Origin: CAZHWR01 sp964536085
GTDB lineage: Bacteria; Bacillota; Clostridia; Oscillospirales; Ruminococcaceae
Assembly (NCBI GenBank): GCA_964536085.1
Contig: CAZHWR010000029.1
Location: 1 to 22,264, forward strand
Direction: 5' to 3'
Length of the DNA: 22,264 nt
The notes under the pieces are model-generated. The model was given only the letters and a program-made list of their open reading frames with translations. It made no database searches and had not been told where the DNA came from. The translations under genes and the position numbers were made by a program. Positions 7,354 to 12,378 of this stretch are shown piece after piece; position 1 is the first letter of the stretch; every line of letters begins with the position of its first letter.

Positions 7354-7445
7354 CAATCGTGTCTTTATTCTGTCGAATTTTAGCTGTAGGACGCTTAAGA
7401 CGCCGACATATTCAGCGAAAGGAAGACTGTGAAAATGAAAACTAA
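7350..7445 (+). CDS. possible 31-residue small protein between the two permease genes
   Basis: An ATG at 7350-7352 overlaps the TGA of permease 1 (ATGA). It follows a strong GGAGG (7337-7341) at an ideal 8-nt spacing. The frame runs 31 codons to TAA at 7443-7445, overlapping the start of permease 2 by 11 bases. The peptide begins MTIVSLFCRILAVGRLRRRH, a short hydrophobic start followed by a basic stretch. I recognise no family. It could be a real small protein or only a device that couples translation of the second permease. It could also be chance, though the ribosome binding site here is better than that of permease 1. Confidence 0.3.
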   Translation: MTIVSLFCRILAVGRLRRRHIQRKEDCENEN

Positions 7446-8217
7446 AAGCAAAGAAATATTTTATTATTCCCTTTCGGTGATATCGGTAATCGGAGTGCTG
7501 GCCGTCTGGTGGATAGCCTCCTGCTTTAACGACGCTTTGGCAAGTCCGGCGGACACGGTTGAAAGATTTATCCGGCTCCTTGAAAATCCGCTTATGGGAA
7601 AATCGGTGTTCGAGCATGTGTTTGCAAGTCTGCGCAGGGTTTTTGTGTCGTTTGTTGCGGCGTCTGTCGCGGGAGTTACACTGGGCGTGTGCTTCGGTAT
7701 TTTTCCGACCTTCAGGCGTATGTTCTGGCCGGTGTTTTCGGTATTAAGACCGATTCCGCCGCTTGCATGGATCCCGATCGTTGTTTTGTGGGTCGGCATC
7801 ACAGGGGATTTTTCCAAGGATATCATAATCTTTATCGGAATCGTTATGGCGATAGTTATAAACACATATTCAAGCATCAGTGAAACCGATGAGCTGCTTT
7901 TGAAAGCAGGAAAAACACTCGGAGCGAACAGGTGGCAGATATTAACAAACATTACACTGCCAAACAGCATACCGTCGATTGTCGCCGGAATGAAAACGGG
8001 TTTGTCAACAGGCTGGATGTCAGTTGTCGCTGCGGAAATGATAGCCGCTAAAGAGGGAATCGGATTTTTAATTAATATGAGCATGAAGTCTACACCCGAC
8101 ACCGCGCTCGATTTCGTTGGTATAGTCCTTGTTGCAATTTCAAGTGCGCTGTTTTCTTTCGTGTTAACAATGTTAGAAAGGATACTTTGCCCATGGCTGA
8201 GAATACGTGCAAAATAA
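7435..8217 (+). CDS. NitT/TauT-family ABC transporter permease, subunit 2
   Basis: A 260-residue permease homologous to the one at 6562, sharing the RPIPPLAWIPIV stretch (105-116) and the VVAAEMIA segment (197-204). The coupling loop is at about 157-188 (KAGKTLGANRWQILTNITLP). It has about six hydrophobic segments. I take the ATG at 7435-7437, 9 nt after GGAAG; a GTG at 7429 is in frame but only 4 nt from that site. Its 3' end overlaps the ATPase gene at 8193 by 25 bases, which implies translational coupling. Two different permeases and two different ATPases point to a fully heteromeric importer. Confidence 0.9.
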   Translation: MKTKSKEIFYYSLSVISVIGVLAVWWIASCFNDALASPADTVERFIRLLENPLMGKSVFEHVFASLRRVFVSFVAASVAGVTLGVCFGIFPTFRRMFWPVFSVLRPIPPLAWIPIVVLWVGITGDFSKDIIIFIGIVMAIVINTYSSISETDELLLKAGKTLGANRWQILTNITLPNSIPSIVAGMKTGLSTGWMSVVAAEMIAAKEGIGFLINMSMKSTPDTALDFVGIVLVAISSALFSFVLTMLERILCPWLRIRAK

Positions 8218-8939
8218 AGCTGCAAGCGATAAATAAAAGCTTTGCAAACAAAAACGGTTCCGTCAAAGTGCTGGACGATGTAACATTGGACGTTTATGAG
8301 AATGAGTTTTTGGTCATACTCGGACCCGGACAGGCCGGAAAAACCGTTCTGCTCAATATTATGGCGGGAATGGAAACTCAGGACAGCGGAACAGTGTCTT
8401 TTATTGACGGTAAAACGGACGTAGGTTTTGTTTTTCAAAGATACGCTTTGCTCAACTGGAAAACGGTTATCAAAAATGTTGAGCTTCCGCTCAAGTTCCG
8501 TGGCGTGCCAAAAGAGGAACGCAGAAAAACCGCGCAGAAATACATCGATTTAGTCGGTCTTAACGGATTTGAAAAGGCATATCCCGCTCAGCTTTCCGGA
8601 GGAATGAAGCAGCGCGTCGGCATTGCGCGCGCGTATGCTTCGGGCAACGACATTATCCTTATGGACGAACCGTTCGGCGCTTTGGACGCGCAGACGAGAT
8701 ATCAAATGCAGGACGAGATACTGAAAATCAGGAATCAGGAAAAAGCCACGGTTGTCTTTGTTACAAATAATATTGAAGAAGCGGTTTATTTGGGAGACAG
8801 GATAGTATTGCTCAGCGATAAGCCGTCAAGCGTCGTTCGCGAGTATATACCCGACCTTGCAAGACCGAGAAGCAACACCTCAGCTGAATTTATGAAGCTG
8901 CGCGATGAGATAACCGCAAACATGGATTTGTCTTTATAA
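8193..8939 (+). CDS. ABC transporter ATPase 1 (intact signature, altered Walker A and switch His)
   Basis: A 248-residue SsuB/TauB-type ATPase that should drive the importer from the cytoplasmic face. Walker A is at 44-51 (GPGQAGKT), with Gln-Ala where the family usually has Gly-Cys. The Q-loop Gln is at 82, and the signature LSGGM at 134-138 is intact. Walker B ends in Asp158-Glu159 and the D-loop is FGALD (161-165). The switch position is Asn192 (VTNNIEEA), where the family has His (VTHDIEEA). The ATG at 8193 follows AAAGGA at 10 nt; an in-frame TTG at 8187 is too close to that site. With ATPase 2 the predicted dimer has one canonical site (the other subunit's Walker A with this LSGGM) and one degenerate site (this Walker A and Asn192 with the other's LSVSA). 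Confidence 0.9.
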   Translation: MAENTCKIKLQAINKSFANKNGSVKVLDDVTLDVYENEFLVILGPGQAGKTVLLNIMAGMETQDSGTVSFIDGKTDVGFVFQRYALLNWKTVIKNVELPLKFRGVPKEERRKTAQKYIDLVGLNGFEKAYPAQLSGGMKQRVGIARAYASGNDIILMDEPFGALDAQTRYQMQDEILKIRNQEKATVVFVTNNIEEAVYLGDRIVLLSDKPSSVVREYIPDLARPRSNTSAEFMKLRDEITANMDLSL

Positions 8940-8999
8940 AATCATTGCGTCTTAATCGATAAAACGCGGCAAACGCGCAAGAAAGGAATTGGCAGAAAA

Positions 9000-9743
9000 A
9001 TGGCAGAGCTACCTAAAGTATCGGCGCAGAATCTCACGAAAAAATTCGGAGATCTGTTGGTGCTGGATGATATATCGTTCGACATTAAAAAAGGCGAGTT
9101 TGTCTGTATAGTCGGTCCGACAGGCTGTGGAAAAACAACCTTTTTGAATCTGCTTGTAAAGCTTATCGAGCCAACGAGCGGGCAGATTCTTATCGACGGC
9201 GTACCCGCTGATCCGAAAAAGCACAATATGAGTTTTGTTTTTCAGGAACCGTCGACGTTTCCGTGGCTAACAGTCGAGGAAAATATAAAATTTAACTTGA
9301 AAATCAAAAAGGCGGATAAGGCGGAAATCCAAAAACGCACCGACCGCATTTTGGATCTGATAGGTCTGCGCGAACAGCGAAACGCCTATCCAAGCCAGCT
9401 TTCTGTTTCTGCTGAACAGCGCATAGTTATCGGACGAAGCTTTGCCATGTATCCCGATTTGCTGTTGATGGACGAACCGTACGGTCAGATGGATATAAAG
9501 GTGCGCTACTATCTTGAGGACGAGGTATTGAAGCTGTGGCGTGAAACCGGAAGTACGGTTATATTTATAACTCATAATATCGAAGAGGCGGTCTATCTTT
9601 CCCAGAGGTGCCTGGTAATGTCGCAAAAGCCGACAACGATTAAAACCTCGATTGAAAATAATCTGCCTTATCCCAGAAACGTTTCCGACCCCGAGTTTAT
9701 TAAGCTGCGCGAGGAAATAACCGACATGATAAAATGGTGGTAA
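9000..9743 (+). CDS. ABC transporter ATPase 2 (intact Walker A and switch His, degenerate signature)
   Basis: A 247-residue SsuB/TauB-type ATPase. Walker A GPTGCGKT (39-46) is canonical, Q-loop Gln82 is present, Walker B ends in Asp158-Glu159, and the switch His192 (ITHNIEEA) is intact. The signature that should read LSGGQ/M is LSVSA (134-138), followed by EQR. The D-loop is YGQMD (161-165) instead of the usual FGALD. Its defects complement those of ATPase 1, so the two probably work as an obligate heterodimer. It begins 60 bp after ATPase 1, with AAGGA 12 nt before the ATG, and is the last gene of the importer operon before the terminator at 9754. A homodimer of this subunit would have two degenerate signatures and should be poorly active. 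Confidence 0.9.
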   Translation: MAELPKVSAQNLTKKFGDLLVLDDISFDIKKGEFVCIVGPTGCGKTTFLNLLVKLIEPTSGQILIDGVPADPKKHNMSFVFQEPSTFPWLTVEENIKFNLKIKKADKAEIQKRTDRILDLIGLREQRNAYPSQLSVSAEQRIVIGRSFAMYPDLLLMDEPYGQMDIKVRYYLEDEVLKLWRETGSTVIFITHNIEEAVYLSQRCLVMSQKPTTIKTSIENNLPYPRNVSDPEFIKLREEITDMIKWW

Positions 9744-9753
9744 CATTTGATTG

Positions 9754-9792
9754 GCCGTTGTCTTTGGCTGTGAAAAGACAGCGGCTTAATTT
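9754..9792 (+). terminator. intrinsic terminator of the ABC importer operon
   Basis: GCCGTTGTCTTT (9754-9765) pairs with AAAGACAGCGGC (9774-9785) as a 12-bp stem with one G-U pair and an 8-nt loop. It is followed by TTAATTT and starts 10 bp after the last importer gene. Confidence 0.75.
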
Positions 9793-9813
9793 GTGATATG
9801 GTGGTTGATTAAA

Positions 9814-10124
9814 GTGAATGAAGATAAGTTTTCGGGAAAATAAAAGGTGTATTCGCAGTTTCGCCCGTCTTATCCGCAGGAATTTATTGACTGGATTTTT
9901 TTGATACTGATTATAAAACGGATATATTTGAATTTCCCTTGCATTACAGCGAAGAGAAATTTATCGGCCGCAATTTATCGTCCTCATATGCTTTGAGAGA
10001 AACAGACAACGATTACGGAGCATATATAAATGAGTTTTGGGGATTGTTTAAGAAATATTCATCTGACAATATTATTACGTTGCCGAATTATACCAGATGC
10101 TATATCGGCACAGTAATAGCTTAA
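9814..10124 (+). pseudogene. SAM-dependent methyltransferase remnant with large internal deletion
   Basis: The 5' part reads VNEDKFSGK, an in-frame TAA (9841-9843), then KVYSQFRPSYPQEFIDWIF. This is the N-terminus typical of small class I methyltransferases (FSGKA-x-Y-x-x-FRPSYP). After a frame change in a 7-T run (9896-9902) the sequence jumps to a C-terminal piece, SEEKFIGRNLSSSYAL, ending in TLPNYTRCYIGTV, which is the tail I associate with the same family. The whole SAM-binding core (about 150 residues, including the GxGTG motif) is missing. A deletion, a stop and a frameshift make a product impossible. The 3' piece is open from 9939, but it has no ribosome binding site and starts inside the domain. 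Confidence 0.8.
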
Positions 10125-10189
10125 AGCGTTGAAGATTGGTGTATTAGTGGGATTTATCCCTGCCGGATATCGGTTGTATTTTAAATATG

Positions 10190-10239
10190 AAAAAGGGGGG
10201 CGGAACAAACAAAGTTTGTTCCGCCCCCCCCTTTTTTTT
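10190..10239. terminator. strong bidirectional terminator
   Basis: GGGGGGCGGAACAAAC (10195-10210) pairs perfectly with GTTTGTTCCGCCCCCC (10214-10229) around AAA. It has A5 on the left and T8 on the right, so it can act both ways. On the minus strand it lies just after the stop of the acyl-CoA synthetase (10253). The stretch 10125-10189 holds nothing else I can identify. Confidence 0.88.
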
Positions 10240-10252
10240 GAGCTAAGTGTAT

Positions 10253-11689
10253 TTAATCAATCATCGAAAGAAGTCGTCGCATCACTTTTCCGTTTAATGA
10301 ATGGGGTATTTTGTCTATCGGGCGTATGCTCACGGGAACCTTATAGCTGGAGAGCTTTTCGAGCATAAAGCTGTGAAGCTGTTTTGCTTCGGAAGCAGTT
10401 TCATCTTTAAATACGACGAAAATCTGCGGAATCTCACCGTACTGACTGTCTTTTTGCGCAACGCATGCACATTCCTTCACACTGGGAAATTCAAGCGCTA
10501 TATTTTCAATCTCTTCCGGTATTATTTTGTAGCCTCCGGCGTTGATAATATCGCCCACACGGCTTACAAATATAAGGTCGCCTTCCTGGTCGAAATACGC
10601 AATATCCGACGTTACAATAAAATCATCTTTCATAACCTTGTCGGTAAGATATCTTTTTTTGTAATAGCATTTCATGTTCATATCGCCTTTAACAGCGATA
10701 TATCCGTATTCGCCGCAGCGCTCTATTTGTTTTCCGTTTTCATCAAACAGCACTATCTGTGCGTTTACAGCGCTTTTTCCAAGGCAGTTGTCTTTTTTGT
10801 TTTTACTGCAATTGTTTATGGCTACACATCCGGATTCGGTCGCGCCGTACACGTTATACAGCGTAACATCGGGACATCTTTTTAAAAATTCGTTTTTGTC
10901 TTTCCGGGACACAAGGCTTGTGGCGGTCTGGACGTATTTAAGTCGGTCCGAAATAAGCTCGATTTTGTCTTCGTCCGCATTTAAAAGATTTGAAAAATCG
11001 GATGGGATAAGGGCAAGATAGTTGACCTTGTTTTGCAGAGCGACGGCAAAAAACTCATTGATAGGACGTATACTGTGCACAGCGGCTACGGTAGCACCGG
11101 CATACAGTGCGGCAAGGACCCTGCGGCAGCCGAAGGAAAGATTAAATGGTGCGCAGACAAGCAAAACACTGTCCGAATCGATATCAGTGCCTTCGGTTAG
11201 ATTTTCTATGCACGCCTTGGTGCTTTTGATAGTGTGAACTATCATTTCGGGTTTGCCGGTTGTTCCCGTTGTTGAAAAAATCGAGCTTAAATCGTCCGGA
11301 TTTGGAAACGATATATTTTTGGGTACGGAAACGGAGTCGTTAAAATAAGAATCGAGCCGTTCTGTTGAATGATGTGAAAAAACAACGGCGGGATTTATGG
11401 TATCAATTATCTTTTGCAGACCAGATCGGGTTATATTTCTTTGAAGCGGTATCGGTACGCATTTTGCAAGCTGACTGCCCAAAATGGCGGTAAAATAGAG
11501 TATAAGATTGTCCGCTTCAACTGCGATTTTACTGCCTTTGCGGATTTTTTTTGCCTTAACGGCCGCGGAAAACGCATATATTTTGCAAAACAGTTTTTTA
11601 TATGAAACGGTAACGCCGCCGTATATTAATGCGGGTTTATCGGGAAACCGAATACTGTTTTTGTAAACTGCCTGTACAATGCTATCCAT
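10253..11689 (-). CDS. AMP-forming acyl-CoA synthetase / ligase (ANL superfamily)
   Basis: A 478-residue cytoplasmic enzyme that activates a carboxylic acid with ATP to an acyl-adenylate and then normally to the CoA thioester. ANL motifs appear in order: the P-loop STTGTTGKP (139-147), NVYGATESG (around 279-287), the ribose-binding Asp362 in TSDIAYFDQEGDLIF, the hinge Arg377 in SRVGDIINAGGYKI.PEEIE, and the catalytic Lys468 in NGKVMRR. I start at the ATG 11687-11689, 8 nt after GGGGG; an upstream in-frame ATG at 11704 has no ribosome binding site. The protein is slightly short but complete, and no carrier-protein domain is fused. It stands alone between terminators. Its substrate is unknown. 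Activation of 4-hydroxybutyrate or another short acid would suit the neighbourhood, but that is only a guess. Confidence 0.85.
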   Translation of the reverse strand: MDSIVQAVYKNSIRFPDKPALIYGGVTVSYKKLFCKIYAFSAAVKAKKIRKGSKIAVEADNLILYFTAILGSQLAKCVPIPLQRNITRSGLQKIIDTINPAVVFSHHSTERLDSYFNDSVSVPKNISFPNPDDLSSIFSTTGTTGKPEMIVHTIKSTKACIENLTEGTDIDSDSVLLVCAPFNLSFGCRRVLAALYAGATVAAVHSIRPINEFFAVALQNKVNYLALIPSDFSNLLNADEDKIELISDRLKYVQTATSLVSRKDKNEFLKRCPDVTLYNVYGATESGCVAINNCSKNKKDNCLGKSAVNAQIVLFDENGKQIERCGEYGYIAVKGDMNMKCYYKKRYLTDKVMKDDFIVTSDIAYFDQEGDLIFVSRVGDIINAGGYKIIPEEIENIALEFPSVKECACVAQKDSQYGEIPQIFVVFKDETASEAKQLHSFMLEKLSSYKVPVSIRPIDKIPHSLNGKVMRRLLSMID

Positions 11690-11720
11690 CTTACACACCC
11701 CCATATTTTATAATAAACCA

Positions 11721-11749
11721 ATAATAACACATAATTAAAAAACTTTCAA
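11721..11749 (-). promoter_or_regulatory. predicted promoter of the acyl-CoA synthetase gene
   Basis: On the minus strand TTGAAA (11744-11749), a 17-nt spacer and TATTAT (11721-11726), about 32 bp before the chosen start codon. Confidence 0.5.
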
Positions 11750-11778
11750 TGACAAAAGATATATGATATACTTATTAT
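11749..11778 (+). promoter_or_regulatory. predicted promoter of the XRE leader transcript
   Basis: ATGACA (11749-11754), 18 nt, TATTAT (11773-11778); a TATACT at 11767-11772 is an alternative -10 box. Either gives a leader of roughly 175 nt before the XRE start codon. It overlaps the divergent synthetase promoter. Confidence 0.35.
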
Positions 11779-11846
11779 ATACTTAACCCCGATAGGGAGA
11801 AAATGGTTTTGCCGGACGAAATGTCCCTTATGCTTTGCCAAAAATC

Positions 11847-11960
11847 TTGAAATACGGCGCATGTCAAGGATTTCGGCCGCATTTAGGCGGAGAAAGAGCC
11901 GTTTTCAGGCAATTTAGCCCTGTCTAGGTTAGGTCTAGGCTCAGACAAGGAGGAAATATC
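11847..11960 (+). promoter_or_regulatory. structured 5' leader of the XRE gene, copy B (candidate HTH-XRE RNA motif)
   Basis: This homologue of 1316-1437 ends in AAGGAGG (11947-11953), 7 nt before the XRE start. It contains AAAGAGCCGTTTTCAGGC (11893-11910), and a hairpin CCGC (11877-11880) with GCGG (11887-11890) at the same place as in copy A. A second half, with repeated TCTAGG units (TCTAGGTTAGGTCTAGG, about 11932-11949 region), can fold back further. The position directly before a small XRE gene in a Clostridium-class genome fits the published HTH-XRE RNA motif, which I recall but could not test. It may serve autoregulation of the regulator at the RNA level. Confidence 0.5.
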
Positions 11961-12215
11961 ATGAGACACAGACAAGCTCCTTTGGGAGATAAGAATTTAA
12001 TAGGTCAAAACGTTACAAAAATAAGGGCATTGCACCATATAAGCCAAAAGGAGCTTGCAATAAATATGCAGCTTATGGGTGTCGATATAAATTTATCGTC
12101 GTTATCAAAGCTTGAAGGGCAGACCCGCGCCGCGACAGACAAAGAGGTGCTTGCGATTGCGCGTATTTTTAATATGCGTATAGACGATTTGTTTGAAAAC
12201 ATATCCCAGCGATAA
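11961..12215 (+). CDS. small XRE-family helix-turn-helix transcriptional regulator
   Basis: An 84-residue protein that is almost entirely a Cro/C1-type DNA-binding domain. Helix 1 is around 14-25 (IGQNVTKIRALH), the helix-turn-helix is at about 27-53 (ISQKELAINMQL, then LSSLSKLEGQ), and the closing helices around 58-80 include EVLAIARIFNMRIDDLFE. There is no sensor domain, so it may respond by dimerising with a partner or by changes in its own level. The ATG has a textbook AAGGAGG site 7 nt upstream. The long, duplicated leader suggests post-transcriptional control. The secreted subtilase lies downstream on the same strand, but a terminator-like hairpin separates them. Its regulon cannot be inferred. 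Confidence 0.85.
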   Translation: MRHRQAPLGDKNLIGQNVTKIRALHHISQKELAINMQLMGVDINLSSLSKLEGQTRAATDKEVLAIARIFNMRIDDLFENISQR

Positions 12216-12268
12216 ACATCGGGATTTTAATTATTACAAATTGCGAATAAACTGTAAACGTATTGTAA

Positions 12269-12297
12269 TTACCGTAGATATTAAAAGGTGGTATAAT
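12269..12297 (+). promoter_or_regulatory. possible promoter of the subtilase gene
   Basis: TTACCG (12269-12274), 17 nt, and a perfect TATAAT (12292-12297). The -35 box is poor. The -10 box lies inside the left arm of the hairpin at 12283-12326, so promoter and terminator functions overlap here. Confidence 0.35.
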
Positions 12298-12327
12298 AAC
12301 CTTGCGAGTTTGTTATACCGCCTTTTT
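12283..12327 (+). terminator. terminator of the XRE gene (hairpin A)
   Basis: AAAAGGTGGTATAA (12283-12296) pairs with TTATACCGCCTTTT (12313-12326), a 14-bp stem with one G-U pair, and ends in a T5 run (12323-12327). Its right arm is shared with hairpin B. Confidence 0.6.
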
Positions 12328-12347
12328 ACACCATAAAAAAGGCGGTA
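12316..12347 (+). promoter_or_regulatory. alternative hairpin B in the subtilase 5' leader
   Basis: TACCGCCTTTTT (12316-12327) pairs perfectly with AAAAAGGCGGTA (12336-12347) around an 8-nt loop. It uses the same strand segment as the right arm of hairpin A, so the two cannot form together in one transcript. It lies 31 bp before the subtilase start. It could be an anti-terminator of read-through from the XRE gene or an mRNA-stabilising stem. Confidence 0.5.
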
Positions 12348-12378
12348 AGCAGAATATAAGAAAGGATTGACAGTTAAC

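Noticed and set aside
7464..8438. A 324-codon minus-strand open frame opposite permease 2
   Set aside because: It is the antisense shadow of the permease and ATPase genes; its composition is unnatural and no family is recognisable.
9939..10124. A 61-codon stand-alone small protein
   Set aside because: It starts at a TTG without a ribosome binding site and matches the C-terminal tail of a methyltransferase whose N-terminus lies just upstream, so it is part of a pseudogene.
10129..10368. A 79-codon plus-strand frame starting after the methyltransferase remnant
   Set aside because: It reads straight through the strong terminator hairpin and into the 3' end of the synthetase.
10301..10885. A 194-codon plus-strand open frame opposite the acyl-CoA synthetase
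   Set aside because: The minus strand carries all ANL motifs in order; this frame is a shadow.
11803..11850. A 15-codon leader peptide (ATG at 11803) in the XRE leader
   Set aside because: The AGGGAG site is only 3 nt from the ATG, and copy A at 1316 has no counterpart upstream of the shared region.
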